From Mumia sp. Pv4-285 (lineage in GTDB: Bacteria > Actinomycetota > Actinomycetes > Propionibacteriales > Nocardioidaceae), in assembly GCF_041320275.1 (NCBI RefSeq), contig NZ_CP162023.1, forward strand, positions 4,585,353 through 4,649,352: 64,000 nucleotides of DNA. Direction: 5' to 3'. Every line of letters begins with the position of its first letter. The first letter of the stretch is position 1. The notes below the pieces were generated by a model. That model saw only the letters and a program-made list of their open reading frames with translations. It was not told where the DNA came from and made no database searches. Positions 51,129 through 60,542 of the stretch are shown one piece after another. Made by a program: the position numbers and the translations under genes.

Positions 51129-53273
51129 ATGACACGCGCCGATGTACGCCACTCCCGCCCTGCGCGCCGACATGCGGCTCGGGTGGTGGTGGCGACCCTC
51201 TTGGCCGCTGTCGTCGCTGTGCTCGTCCCCGCGGGAGTCCCGACGGCCGGCGCCGCCGACGAGGATCGGTTGGCGGTGACGATCGACGCCATGACGCCCG
51301 TCGCTCTCGGAGCCGGCGACACGCTCACCGTCAGTGGCCGGGTGAGCAACCCGTCGTCGCAGGCGTGGAGCAGGCTACGGGTCCACCTGGTCATGCCGTC
51401 GGTCCCCTTGACCGACCCGGCTGCCGTCGATGCGGCCCTCGCCGAGCCGACGGCGGCGACCACGGGGACACGCCTGACCTCCCCCGGGGTCGTCGTCGAG
51501 GCCGGCGACCTGCAGCCGGGCGACACGACGACCTTCGAGCTGGAGGTTCCGGCGACCGAGCTGCCGACGACCTCGGCGGGCGTCTACCCCGTCGGCGTCC
51601 ACGTGCTGGCCACCGGCGAGGACGGCAGCCGTTCGCGCGACGCCGTCGGGCGCGCGTACACGGTCGTCCCCTACGTCGCCGACGATCCGACCGCGCCGAC
51701 GCAGGTGTCGATGGTCTGGCCGTTCGTCGCGCCCATCCAGCGTGACGCCCGCAACCGGTACGTCGGGGCGCCGACGCTCGTGAAGTCGGTGTCGCCGGGC
51801 GGGCGCCTGCGCCGCATGCTCGACCTCGCCCGCGCCGACGAGTCATCGCCGAGCACGGTGCTGATCGATCCCGCGCTGCTCGACGCGTTGCGCGACATCG
51901 CGAACGACTCGTACGGGCCGGGCCGCGACAACGCCCCGGGCGGCTCCGCCGCGTACGCACCCACGCCGGTCGCGGACGAGAGCACCGGCTCCGGGCGCGT
52001 CCAGGCCTTCTTGAGCGAGCTGGTCGACTACGCCCGCCGGCACACGGTGTGGGCACTCCCGTTCGGTCGTCCCGACTCGGCGGCACTCACCCGCCGCACC
52101 GCCGGGGACGACGGCGCGACAGTCGTCGCGGCTGCGAGGTCGGCGACGGCGGCGACCCTCGCACAGTTCGACCTGACAGCCCGCATCGTCTCGTGGTCTC
52201 CCAACGGCATCACCAACGCGACCCGGATCAACGGTGCCCGCCAGCTCGGAGCCACGGGTTTCCTCGTCTCGCCCGACGTCCTGCCGGGTTGGACGCCCAC
52301 CGACAGCACCGCGCTGCAGGCGTCGGTCGCCGCGACGCCGGCCGACCTGGTCGTCGTAGACCCGACGCTCGCACCCGAGGCGTCCGGCTCCAACCCGACG
52401 CTCGCACTCCGCCAGCGAGTCGCCTCCCGTGCGACCCTTGCCGCTCTCGGGCAGGGATCACGCCACCTCGTCGTCGTCCCGAGCGCGAGCTTCGACCCCG
52501 GCAGCGAATGGGCACGCGCCCGCTTCCCGACTCTCTTCGACCCGGCCTGGGTGTCGCCGGTCGCCGCCGAGGCGCAGCTCGGGGGGAACGCCGCTGCGTG
52601 GGAGGGCCGCGTCAGGCTCCCGGCCAAGGCCAACCAGCGACCCATCGACCGTGACCAGGTCGCCGCCTCGGCCCGCATCGTCGACACCGGCGGTGTGGTG
52701 AGCGAGATCCTCGGCGACAACGAGCGCAGGGACGTGTTCTATCAGCAGAGCGCCTCGCTCGCCTCGTCGCAGGACTGGCGGTCGGCCCGCACCCGCGGCG
52801 TCAAGCACGCTGACGACCAGGCGGCGTCGGTCGACCGCATCCTCGACCGGGTCAGCGTCTCCACGTCGTCGTTCGTCACGCTGTCCGGCTCCTCGGGCCG
52901 CTTCCCCGTGACGATCACCAACGAGCTCTCCGCCCCGGTCACGGTCGGCGTCCACTTCACCGCCGACGACCGCTCCGCACGCATCGAGGACATCGAGCCG
53001 CAGCAGATCCCCGCCGGTCAGAGCGTCACGCTGACCGTGTCCGCAGACGTCGGGCAGGCGACCACCACGACATTCGTCGCGACCCTCGCGACCGCGGAAG
53101 GATCGTTGTTCGGCGACGGCGCGGCCTTCACGCTCCGCTCGAGCGTGGTCGGTCGCATCATCTGGATCTTCTTCGGGTTCGCTCTTCTCCTCGTCGTCGT
53201 CGCGATCGCGCGACGCGTCGTCAAGAGTCGTGCTGCGGCGTCCGCTGAGGACGAGCCGGGGTCCGACGCATGA
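51129..53273 (+). CDS. DUF6049-type secreted/membrane-anchored protein
   Basis: A 714-aa exported protein of a family found immediately before murJ. The signal peptide is RHAARVVVATLLAAVVAVLVP. An early beta domain (TLTVSGRVSNPSSQAWSRLRV) precedes a large central region with repeated LVVDPTLA / LLVSPDVL-like strands, a later Ig-like domain (FPVTITNELSAPVTVGVHF), and one C-terminal helix (IIWIFFGFALLLVVVAIARR). Its role is unknown; its 4-nt overlap with murJ suggests work in cell-wall export. Confidence 0.85.
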   Translation: MTRADVRHSRPARRHAARVVVATLLAAVVAVLVPAGVPTAGAADEDRLAVTIDAMTPVALGAGDTLTVSGRVSNPSSQAWSRLRVHLVMPSVPLTDPAAVDAALAEPTAATTGTRLTSPGVVVEAGDLQPGDTTTFELEVPATELPTTSAGVYPVGVHVLATGEDGSRSRDAVGRAYTVVPYVADDPTAPTQVSMVWPFVAPIQRDARNRYVGAPTLVKSVSPGGRLRRMLDLARADESSPSTVLIDPALLDALRDIANDSYGPGRDNAPGGSAAYAPTPVADESTGSGRVQAFLSELVDYARRHTVWALPFGRPDSAALTRRTAGDDGATVVAAARSATAATLAQFDLTARIVSWSPNGITNATRINGARQLGATGFLVSPDVLPGWTPTDSTALQASVAATPADLVVVDPTLAPEASGSNPTLALRQRVASRATLAALGQGSRHLVVVPSASFDPGSEWARARFPTLFDPAWVSPVAAEAQLGGNAAAWEGRVRLPAKANQRPIDRDQVAASARIVDTGGVVSEILGDNERRDVFYQQSASLASSQDWRSARTRGVKHADDQAASVDRILDRVSVSTSSFVTLSGSSGRFPVTITNELSAPVTVGVHFTADDRSARIEDIEPQQIPAGQSVTLTVSADVGQATTTTFVATLATAEGSLFGDGAAFTLRSSVVGRIIWIFFGFALLLVVVAIARRVVKSRAAASAEDEPGSDA

Positions 53274-55057
53274 GCAAGCACCGGCAGACCCGACGAGAGC
53301 GTCGCCGAGACGCAGCAGCACGCACCGCGACCTCGAAGTCGTCGCCGCTCGCCGCCGAGGCACCCGACGCGGCGTCGGAGGTCAACGAGACGAGCGAGGC
53401 GGTCGCCGAGGCCGTACGCCGCACGTCGACGGGGCTCCTGTCCGCAAGCGTGCTCATGGCTGCGGGCACGATCGTCTCGCGACTGTCTGGTTTCGTCCGT
53501 TCTGCCCTGATCTTTGCCGCCATCGGGTCGTCGCTGAACGCCGACATCTTCACCGGCGCCAACACGATCCCGAACGCGCTCTACATCCTCGTCGCCGGCG
53601 GCATCTTCAACGTCGTGCTCGTCCCTCAGCTGGTCCGCGCGATGAAGGACGACAGCGACGGCGGCGAGGCGTACGCCCAGCGCATCGTCACCCTCGGCCT
53701 GCTCGTGCTCGCCATCGCCACCGTCGTCCTGGTGATCGCGACTCCCCTGCTCGTCCGGCTCGTGTTCGACCACCGGCTCTTCGACCCGGGCAACGAGGAC
53801 GCGCTCTCGTCCGCGTACGCGCTGATGCGCTACTGCCTGCCGCAGGTCTTCTTCTACGGGGCGTTCGTGCTCGTCGGTCAGATCCTCAACTCGCGCGGGC
53901 GCTTCGGGCCGATGATGTGGGCGCCGATCACGAACAACGTCATCTCGTGCGCCGTCCTCGTCACGTACATCGCCGTCTACGGCAGCAGCAACGGCTCCGA
54001 CGGCTTCACCAGCGGCCAGGAGCTCCTGCTCGGCGTCGGGTCGACCGTCGGCATCGCGGTGCAGGCGCTGGTGCTGATCCCGTACCTGCGCGCCGCCGGC
54101 TTCCACTACCGACCCCGGTTCGACTTCCGTGGAGTCGGGCTCGGTCACACCCTCAGGCTCGGCGCGTGGACGCTCGCCTTCATCCTCGTCAACCAGGTCA
54201 CGTTCGTCGTGATCACACGGATCGGCACCAGTGCCGGGCTGCTGGCGCTCGGCGACGGCACGACCGACCCGGCAGGGACAACCGTGTACGCGAGCGCCTT
54301 CTTGATCACCCAGGTCCCGCACGGGGTCATCACGGTCTCGCTCGTCACGGCGACCATGCCGCTGATCTCGCGGCTCGCGGCCGAGGGCAACCTGACCGCG
54401 ATGCGCGCCGAGATCCAGGGCAACATCCGCCTCGTCCTGTCGCTGCTCGCGCCGATCGCCGTCGCGGTGTTCGCGCTGTCCGAGCCGCTCGGCACGGTGG
54501 TCGCCTCGTGGGGAGCCATGGAAGGACGCACCGAAGCCGTCTCCGCCACGATCGCGGCGTTCGCCCCCGCGATCATCTTCGTCTCGCTGCACTACATGAG
54601 CCTGCGCGGGTTCTACGCGCTCGAGGACACCCGGACACCGTTCTTCCTCCAGCTCGTATTGGCCACCGTGAACATCGCGGTCGCCGTCGTCTTCGCGACG
54701 CAGGTCGATCCCGAGGCGATCTCGACGGTGCTCGCGCTCGCGTACGGCTCCGCGTACCTCGTCGGATCGCTCCTGGCCATCACCGTGCTCTCGTTCCGGA
54801 TCGGTCCGGTCGTCGACTGGAGCGCGGCTGGGTTCCTGGGGCGACTCGCCCTGGCGTGCCTGGTGGCGGGCGCCGCCATCATCGGCTCCTTCACGTTCCT
54901 CGCCGAGCCGCTCGGGCTCGACGGCGACGACAAGATCTCGGCGCTCCTCTCCCTGGTCCTCTTCGGCGGGCTCGGCGCCCTGGCATTCCTCCTCGCGGCG
55001 TGGATGCTCCGGATCCGGGAGGTCACCTCGGTCATCCGCACAGTCCTGCGGCGCTGA
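53270..55057 (+). CDS. murJ: Lipid II flippase MurJ (MviN)
   Basis: A 595-aa MOP-superfamily flippase with 14 hydrophobic segments. LMAAGTIVSRLSGFVRSALIF is the canonical opening. FTGANTIPNALYILVAGGIFN follows with the conserved R/N patches, and ALMRYCLPQVFFYGAFVLVGQ is seen later. It moves lipid II to the outside for peptidoglycan synthesis. In mycobacteria MurJ carries a fused cytoplasmic pseudokinase; here that part is the separate gene downstream. ATGA overlaps the previous stop. Confidence 0.93.
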   Translation: MSKHRQTRRERRRDAAARTATSKSSPLAAEAPDAASEVNETSEAVAEAVRRTSTGLLSASVLMAAGTIVSRLSGFVRSALIFAAIGSSLNADIFTGANTIPNALYILVAGGIFNVVLVPQLVRAMKDDSDGGEAYAQRIVTLGLLVLAIATVVLVIATPLLVRLVFDHRLFDPGNEDALSSAYALMRYCLPQVFFYGAFVLVGQILNSRGRFGPMMWAPITNNVISCAVLVTYIAVYGSSNGSDGFTSGQELLLGVGSTVGIAVQALVLIPYLRAAGFHYRPRFDFRGVGLGHTLRLGAWTLAFILVNQVTFVVITRIGTSAGLLALGDGTTDPAGTTVYASAFLITQVPHGVITVSLVTATMPLISRLAAEGNLTAMRAEIQGNIRLVLSLLAPIAVAVFALSEPLGTVVASWGAMEGRTEAVSATIAAFAPAIIFVSLHYMSLRGFYALEDTRTPFFLQLVLATVNIAVAVVFATQVDPEAISTVLALAYGSAYLVGSLLAITVLSFRIGPVVDWSAAGFLGRLALACLVAGAAIIGSFTFLAEPLGLDGDDKISALLSLVLFGGLGALAFLLAAWMLRIREVTSVIRTVLRR

Positions 55058-55115
55058 TCTCGGCCGACCTGGCAGCGGACCCCCGGAGGCCGGGTCGACC
55101 CGGATAGCATGAGGC

Positions 55116-56699
55116 GTGGACCAGACTGCGGCACTCTGCTCGGGGCTCATGCTCTCGGGCCGCTACCGCCTCGACGACCTGATCAAGGAGTCGGGCGGTG
55201 CTGTGACGTGGAAGGCGTACGACACGGTCCTCGACCGTCCCGTCGGCGTCCAAGCCCTCCGGGCCGATGATCGCCGCTCGACGGCGTTCGTGCTCGCCGC
55301 CGGCCGCTCGACGGCGGTGTCGGACCCGCGGTTCCTGCGGGTGCTCGACATCATCGAAGGCGACCACGGGCACACCTACCTCGTACGCGAGTGGGCCCGC
55401 GCCGTCTCGCTCGACCACGTGCTCGGCCCGTCCACCCTGACCAACTCTCGCTCGACCCATGTCGTGCTCGAGCTCGCCGACGCTTTCGCGCAGGCGCACG
55501 AGGCGGGCGTCTACCACCGCCATCTCCGCCCCGCGACCGTCCTCGTCAAGGAGAACGGCGGCATCCGGATCATCGGGCTCGCCACCGACCATGCCCTCCG
55601 GTCAGCACACCACGACGTCGACGACGCGGACGTGGGCTACGCGGAGCAGCTCGACGTCGAGGCGATCGGCAAGATCCTCTACGCCTGTCTGACCGGCAGG
55701 TACCCCGGCGGTGACGAAGGACTCGCTCCGGCGCCGCGCGAGCACGGGCGCGTCCTGCGTCCGCGCCAGGTCCGCGCCGGCGTCTCCCAGGACGTCGACA
55801 CCGTGTGCGACCGCATCCTCGGGCGTCCGCCCCGGCACCACCGGCCCCAGCTCCGTACGGCGCGCGACGTCGCCCTGGAGTTGGCGATGACCGGTGACGA
55901 CTCGACGATCGACCCTGAGGTGAAGGTCGCGTCCTCGCCGGACGTCTTCCGGCACGACCCCGTGCGTGACCTCCACTCCGACCCGCCGCCGGCGGTGAAC
56001 CCGCCCAAGCCTCGGCCCGCGGCGTTCGCACCGGCTCCGCCGACCCCGCTCGAGCGTGGTGTCTCGAGGGTGAAGAGCTCGACGAAGGGCAGCGAGCGCA
56101 AGCTGATCTGGCTCGCGCTCGCCGTCATCACTGTGCTCTCCGTGACGCTCACCTTCATGGTCGGCCGTGCGTCGGCCCCGTCCGGCACCCCGCCGACAGC
56201 CGAGGACCCGACACCCGAGGTCAGCCGCTCCGTCGTCGACTTCGGGGTCGACTCGATCGTCTCGTTCGATCCCCGACCTGACGGTGACGGCGACGAGAAC
56301 CCGGGCCAGGCCAAGCTCGCGGTCGACGGCGACAGCAGCACGTCGTGGACCACCCGCGAGTACTACCGGCGCAGCGACCTCGGTGGGCTGAAGGACGGCG
56401 TCGGGCTGCTCATCGATCTTGGCCGCGTCCGCGACGTCACCGCCGTCCAGGTGGAGTTCGGTGCCGCTCCGACGTCGTTCCGGGTGTACTCCGCCCCGGG
56501 GGTTGCCAAGCCCCCTCGCAACACGTCCGACATGGAGCGCGTCGGTGGATACACCGATGCCCCGATGGGTGCCTCGGTCTCGTTGTCGCAGCCGACCACG
56601 ACGCGCTACGTCCTCGTGTGGCTCACGCGCCTCCCGGAGGTCGACAAGGACGTCTACCAGGGCGTCGTGTCGGAGATCTCGGTCCGCGGGCTCGAATAG
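55116..56699 (+). CDS. MurJ-associated pseudokinase with extracellular discoidin-like domain
   Basis: A 527-aa single-pass protein. The kinase-like region (15-255) starts SGRYRLDDLIKESGGAVTWKA but lacks catalytic residues: the VAIK Lys is Gln (VGVQAL), HRD is HRH (YHRHLRPATVL) and DFG is lost (RIIGLATDH). A Pro-rich stretch, one helix (LIWLALAVITVLSVTLTFMVG) and a C-terminal beta-sandwich (VDGDSSTSWTTREYYRRSDLG) follow, resembling F5/8-type or NedA-like domains. In mycobacteria the equivalent MurJ pseudokinase, when phosphorylated, binds FhaA. GTG 55116 is the only good start. Confidence 0.87.
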   Translation: MDQTAALCSGLMLSGRYRLDDLIKESGGAVTWKAYDTVLDRPVGVQALRADDRRSTAFVLAAGRSTAVSDPRFLRVLDIIEGDHGHTYLVREWARAVSLDHVLGPSTLTNSRSTHVVLELADAFAQAHEAGVYHRHLRPATVLVKENGGIRIIGLATDHALRSAHHDVDDADVGYAEQLDVEAIGKILYACLTGRYPGGDEGLAPAPREHGRVLRPRQVRAGVSQDVDTVCDRILGRPPRHHRPQLRTARDVALELAMTGDDSTIDPEVKVASSPDVFRHDPVRDLHSDPPPAVNPPKPRPAAFAPAPPTPLERGVSRVKSSTKGSERKLIWLALAVITVLSVTLTFMVGRASAPSGTPPTAEDPTPEVSRSVVDFGVDSIVSFDPRPDGDGDENPGQAKLAVDGDSSTSWTTREYYRRSDLGGLKDGVGLLIDLGRVRDVTAVQVEFGAAPTSFRVYSAPGVAKPPRNTSDMERVGGYTDAPMGASVSLSQPTTTRYVLVWLTRLPEVDKDVYQGVVSEISVRGLE

Positions 56700-56755
56700 A
56701 CCGGCTCGTGGCGGTCCCCTCGAATCAGTCGGCGTGCCAGGGTGTGGCGGCTCAC

Positions 56756-56782
56756 GGGAATGTCACCCACCTATGATTCGTT
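56756..56782 (+). promoter_or_regulatory. Sigma-R-type promoter of trxB
   Basis: GGGAAT (56756-56761), 18 nt, then GTT (56780-56782), matching the thiol-stress sigma-R consensus GGAAT-N18/19-GTT known from Streptomyces trxBA. It lies 48 bp before the trxB start. Confidence 0.75.
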
Positions 56783-56830
56783 ATGAGTGGTGCGGTTTCC
56801 ACACGCACTGATCGTGACCAAAGGCGGAGC

Positions 56831-57784
56831 ATGTCCACTGACGTACGCAACGTGATCATCATCGGCTCCGGCCCGACCGGCTACACGGCAGCGGTCTACA
56901 CGGCCCGTGCCAACCTCTCCCCGCTCGTGTTCGAGGGGTCCGTCACCGCTGGTGGCGCGCTGATGAACACGACCGAGGTCGAGAACTTCCCCGGCTTCCC
57001 GGAGGGCATCGACGGCCCGGCACTCATGGACAACATGCGTCGCCAGGCCGAGCGCTTCGGGGCTGAGCTGGTCGCCGACGACGTCGTGTCGGTCGACCTC
57101 ACGGGCGACGTCAAGGTCGTCCGTACGGCGACCGGCGAGCACCACGCCAGGTCGGTCATCCTTGCGATGGGATCGGGCTACCGCAAGCTCGGTGTCGACG
57201 GCGAGGACCGCCTGTCCGGTCGAGGCGTGAGCTGGTGCGCGACCTGCGACGGCTTCTTCTTCCGCAAGCAGGAGATCATCGTCGTCGGTGGTGGCGACTC
57301 TGCCGTCGAGGAGGCCACGTTCCTCACGCGCTTCGCCGACAAGGTCACGCTGGTCCACCGTCGTGACGAGCTCCGCGCCAGCAAGATCATGCAGGAGCGC
57401 GCTTTCAAGAACGACAAGATCGAGTTCGCCTGGAACTCAGCCGTCAAGGAGATCCGCGGCGAGCTGTCGTTGGAGGGTGTCGTCCTCGAGGACACCGTGA
57501 CCGGCGAGGAGCGTTACGTCCCGGCAACCGGCCTCTTCATCGCGGTCGGACACGATCCCCGCTCGGAGCTCTTGGCCGGCCAGGTCGAGCTCGACGCCGA
57601 CGGATACGTGCTCGTCCAGCCCGGTTCCACCCGGACCAACCTCCCGGGCGTCTTCGCCGCCGGAGACCTTGTCGACCACACCTACCGCCAGGCCGTCACG
57701 GCGGCCGGCACCGGATGCTCGGCGGCGCTCGACGCCGAGCGCTACATCGCCGACCTCGAGCACGCCGAGCTCGCCAGCGTGTGA
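56831..57784 (+). CDS. trxB: Thioredoxin reductase
   Basis: A 317-aa FAD/NADPH enzyme that reduces thioredoxin. FAD loop [21 protein letters not shown], redox pair CATC (Cys136, Cys139), NADPH loop [15 protein letters not shown] with [10 protein letters not shown], and [21 protein letters not shown] near the end. ATG 56831 gives MSTDVRN; the upstream ATG 56783 would place part of the leader in the protein and lies next to the sigma-R promoter. Usual sigM/anti-sigma genes are absent between murJ and trxB. Confidence 0.96.
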   Translation: MSTDVRNVIIIGSGPTGYTAAVYTARANLSPLVFEGSVTAGGALMNTTEVENFPGFPEGIDGPALMDNMRRQAERFGAELVADDVVSVDLTGDVKVVRTATGEHHARSVILAMGSGYRKLGVDGEDRLSGRGVSWCATCDGFFFRKQEIIVVGGGDSAVEEATFLTRFADKVTLVHRRDELRASKIMQERAFKNDKIEFAWNSAVKEIRGELSLEGVVLEDTVTGEERYVPATGLFIAVGHDPRSELLAGQVELDADGYVLVQPGSTRTNLPGVFAAGDLVDHTYRQAVTAAGTGCSAALDAERYIADLEHAELASV

Positions 57785-57812
57785 TGACCGACGTCCGGCA
57801 GACTTTCCCTCC

Positions 57813-57840
57813 GGGAATCCCTGCCTGCCTCCTTGGCGTT
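57813..57840 (+). promoter_or_regulatory. Sigma-R-type promoter of trxA
   Basis: GGGAAT (57813-57818), 19 nt, then GTT (57838-57840), in the 160-bp gap between trxB and trxA. It would give trxA its own thiol-stress promoter. Confidence 0.6.
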
Positions 57841-57944
57841 GCACCTGTCAAGCAGGGTACGACCGCTCGTCGGTCTCCGTAGTACCGGTCAGCTCGCCGT
57901 CGAGCTGCTCCGTCACCGTCGCTTCGATCGAAGGGGAACCAACC

Positions 57945-58271
57945 GTGGGAAACATCCAGGCCGTCACTGACGCCGACTTCCCGACTGCAGTCCTGGGGGC
58001 CGACAAGCCGGTCCTCGTCGACTTCTGGGCCGAGTGGTGCGGCCCGTGCCGTCAGGTCTCGCCCATCCTCGAGGAGATCGCTGCGGAGTACGGCGACAAG
58101 ATCACCATCGTCAAGATGAACGTCGACGAGAACCCTCAGACCCCCGCCTCGTACCGAGTCACGTCGATCCCGACGCTCAACGTTTACCAGAACGGCGAGA
58201 TCGTCCAGACGATCGTCGGCGCCAAGCCCAAGAGCATGCTGCTCAAGGAGCTCGACGCCTTCGTCAGCTGA
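57945..58271 (+). CDS. trxA: Thioredoxin
   Basis: A 108-aa disulfide reductase with the active site AEWCGPCRQVSPILEEIA (Cys32, Cys35), FWAEW before it and the cis-Pro loop VTSIPTLNVYQNGE. GTG 57945 follows AAGGGGAACC. It works with TrxB to keep cytosolic thiols reduced. A strong terminator follows. Confidence 0.96.
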   Translation: MGNIQAVTDADFPTAVLGADKPVLVDFWAEWCGPCRQVSPILEEIAAEYGDKITIVKMNVDENPQTPASYRVTSIPTLNVYQNGEIVQTIVGAKPKSMLLKELDAFVS

Positions 58272-58293
58272 GCACGACCACGATCGCCGTACC

Positions 58294-58333
58294 AGAAGAG
58301 GGCCCCGCACCGGTCGGTGCGGGGCCCTCTTCT
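58294..58333 (+). terminator. Intrinsic terminator after trxA
   Basis: AGAAGAGGGCCCCGCACC (58294-58311) is exactly complementary to 58316-58333 around a 4-nt loop. It is followed by T-containing sequence and lies 22 nt after the trxA stop. Confidence 0.88.
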
Positions 58334-58358
58334 ATGTCGTCGCGGTCGCTTTGACGCT

Positions 58359-58384
58359 TAGTCGGTTTGTCGACAAACCGACTA
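58359..58384. terminator. 26-bp perfect palindrome covering the parB stop codon
   Basis: TAGTCGGTTTGTC joins its exact complement with no loop (centre GTCGAC). The parB stop lies in its right end. Convergent trxA and parB meet here, so it is likely a terminator, but the absence of any loop bases also allows a protein-binding dyad. Confidence 0.55.
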
Positions 58385-59425
58385 GTTGCCCGTTTCGCTC
58401 GCCTTTGCTGCGGGGTCCATCAGCGTGACGATCCGCTCAAGGTCGTCGATGGACGCGAACTCGACGGTGATCTTGCCCTTGGTCTTCCCGAGATCCACCT
58501 TGACGCGGGTGTCGAACCGATCGGCGAGGCGATCTGCGAGGTCGGCCAGCTTGGGGGCGACCGGGCGACGCACACGCTGCCGCGGCTCCACGGCTGGTTC
58601 GTCACCCTCGCCTAGGGCGACGAGCTCCTCGAGTGCGCGCACCGACAGTCCCTCAGCGACCACGCGCTGGGCGAGGCGATCCTGCCTCTCGCTGTCGGTG
58701 ACCGACACGAGCGCCCGCGCATGACCCGCGCTGATCACGCCGGCAGCGACGCGGCGTTGGACGGCCGGTGTCAGCCGAAGCAGCCGCAGCGTGTTGCTGA
58801 TCTGAGGGCGTGACCTGCCGATGCGGGTGGCGAGCTGGTCGTGCGTGCACCCGAAGTCGTCCAAGAGCTGCTGGTACGCGGCAGCCTCTTCGAGGGGGTT
58901 CAGCTGGGACCGGTGGAGGTTCTCGAGTAGGGCGTCGCGAAGGAGGTCCTCGTCAGAGGTGTCACGGACGATCGCGGGGATGACGTCGAGTCCGGCCGCC
59001 TTCGTGGCGCGCCATCGACGCTCACCCATGACCAGTTCGTAGGCGTCGGCTCCGACGGTGCGGACGACGACCGGCTGAAGCAGCCCGACCTCCCGGATGG
59101 AGTGGACGAGCTCCGCCATCGCGTCCTCGTCGAACACCTCTCGCGGCTGCCGCGGGTTCGGTGACACCTGCTCGACAGGGATCTCCGCGAAGTAGGCGCC
59201 CTCGACCGCCGCGAGTCCGGCGGTGCCGGCCTCCGGCGCCGGTGCCGGTGGGGCAGCCGTGGTGGTCTCAGACGCCCGCTCGGCGGCCGTGTCAGGCGGC
59301 GTCCCGAGTGGCGTCGTGGTCGATGCCGATGCGCTGCCGTCCTCTGTTTCACGTGAAACCTGGGGCGGCGCGGTGGGGATCAGGGCGCCGAGACCACGGC
59401 CGAGTCCTCGTCGTTGCTGGCTCAT
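58382..59425 (-). CDS. parB: Chromosome partitioning protein ParB
   Basis: A 347-aa CTPase and parS-binding protein. [17 protein letters not shown] is the N-terminal ParA-contact region. The ParB/Srx fold has [21 protein letters not shown] and [16 protein letters not shown]. The HTH is [21 protein letters not shown], and a C-terminal dimer domain ends the protein. Residues 23-27 (VSRET) are encoded by a parS site. The ATG overlaps the parA stop (ATGA). It loads and spreads near parS and guides origin segregation. Confidence 0.96.
   Translation of the reverse strand: MSQQRRGLGRGLGALIPTAPPQVSRETEDGSASASTTTPLGTPPDTAAERASETTTAAPPAPAPEAGTAGLAAVEGAYFAEIPVEQVSPNPRQPREVFDEDAMAELVHSIREVGLLQPVVVRTVGADAYELVMGERRWRATKAAGLDVIPAIVRDTSDEDLLRDALLENLHRSQLNPLEEAAAYQQLLDDFGCTHDQLATRIGRSRPQISNTLRLLRLTPAVQRRVAAGVISAGHARALVSVTDSERQDRLAQRVVAEGLSVRALEELVALGEGDEPAVEPRQRVRRPVAPKLADLADRLADRFDTRVKVDLGKTKGKITVEFASIDDLERIVTLMDPAAKASETGN
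59345..59360. promoter_or_regulatory. parS site inside parB
   Basis: TGTTTCACGTGAAACC matches the parS consensus TGTTTCACGTGAAACA at 15 of 16 positions. It is read in the parB frame as Val-Ser-Arg-Glu-Thr. Confidence 0.92.
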
Positions 59426-60378
59426 GCTGCTGGCTCCGCTCCGGCCACCGCAATCTCACGTGCCGCCTCCAGATAGGACAAGGAGCCAGGTGAGCTGGGG
59501 TCGTACGTGATCACTGTCTGCTGGTAGCTGGGGGCCTCTGAGATGCGCACGGACCGTGGGATGGCCGTCTTGAGCACGCGGTCGCTGAAGTACGCCCGGA
59601 CCTCGTCCGCGACGCCGGCGCTGAGGCGGGTCCGCGCATCGAACATCGTGAGCAGGATGGTGTTGAGCGTCAATGAGGGGTTGAGCTGCTCCTGGACCAT
59701 CTCGACGGTCTTGATCAGCTGACTGAGGCCCTCGAGCGCGTAGTACTCACACTGGATCGGGATCATGACCTCGCGTGCCGCAGCCAGGGCGTTCACGGTG
59801 AGAAGACCGAGCGACGGCGGGCAGTCGACGTAGACGTAGTCGTACGGCCGTTCCTCATTCGCGTTCGCGGCCAGGAACTCGTCGAGCGCCCGGCGGAGGC
59901 GCGTCTCTCGGGCGACCATGGGGACGAGCTCGATCTCGGCGCCCGCGAGCGCGATGGAGGCAGGCAGAACGTCCAAGTTCTCCACGTCAGGGCAGGGCTG
60001 GATCAAGGACATGATGTTCTGTCCATCGACGAGCACCTCGTAGACGCCCGGGGTCTCCGCGTTGTGTTCGACGTTGAGTGCCGTCGACGCGTTTCCCTGC
60101 GGATCAAGGTCGATCACGAGCACACGCTGGCCGTGCGTCGCCATCGCGGCCGCAACGTTGACGGTGGTGGTGGTCTTGCCTACGCCGCCCTTCTGGTTCG
60201 CGACGACGATCACACGGGTCGCCGTCGGACGAGGCATCGGGTCGGAGGAGTTTGCGAGCTGCTGGCGTCGCAAGCTTGCTTCGACTTCCTGCGCAAGGGG
60301 TGTGTCAGTCGGGAGGGCACCAGCATGCGCGAGGTCGGACGCGCGAGGAACACTCATCGGTACTCGGGGGTCGTTCAC
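59422..60378 (-). CDS. parA: Chromosome partitioning ATPase ParA
   Basis: A 318-aa deviant-Walker ATPase: [21 protein letters not shown] (KGGVGKT), [14 protein letters not shown], and [21 protein letters not shown]. It forms gradients on DNA that pull ParB-bound origins. GTG 60378 follows GAGGAGAA at 6 nt spacing; a downstream ATG gives MSVPRAS. The parAB overlap is 4 nt. A parS site sits just upstream. Confidence 0.95.
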   Translation of the reverse strand: MNDPRVPMSVPRASDLAHAGALPTDTPLAQEVEASLRRQQLANSSDPMPRPTATRVIVVANQKGGVGKTTTTVNVAAAMATHGQRVLVIDLDPQGNASTALNVEHNAETPGVYEVLVDGQNIMSLIQPCPDVENLDVLPASIALAGAEIELVPMVARETRLRRALDEFLAANANEERPYDYVYVDCPPSLGLLTVNALAAAREVMIPIQCEYYALEGLSQLIKTVEMVQEQLNPSLTLNTILLTMFDARTRLSAGVADEVRAYFSDRVLKTAIPRSVRISEAPSYQQTVITYDPSSPGSLSYLEAAREIAVAGAEPAA

Positions 60379-60401
60379 GCAGGCTTCTCCTCGTGAGTCT
60401 T

Positions 60402-60417
60402 GGTTTCACGTGAAACA
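60402..60417. promoter_or_regulatory. parS site upstream of parA
   Basis: GGTTTCACGTGAAACA, one mismatch to consensus, in the 164-bp rsmG-parA spacer just before the parA start. I see no gene in this spacer. Confidence 0.92.
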
Positions 60418-60542
60418 GGCGGGGGTTGCCACCCCACAGGGCCTCTCTCCACGGTGTCAGGCTCCAACATGTCAAGAACCGGGGTCGCCTTCGGACTTGT
60501 CCAGGCGTAGCCCAGAGTCGGCGCCACGTCCACGTGCGTCAT

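Noticed and set aside
53018..55150. 710-aa minus-strand frame opposite murJ
   Set aside because: Antisense shadow, extremely Arg/Asp/Glu-rich, with no domains.
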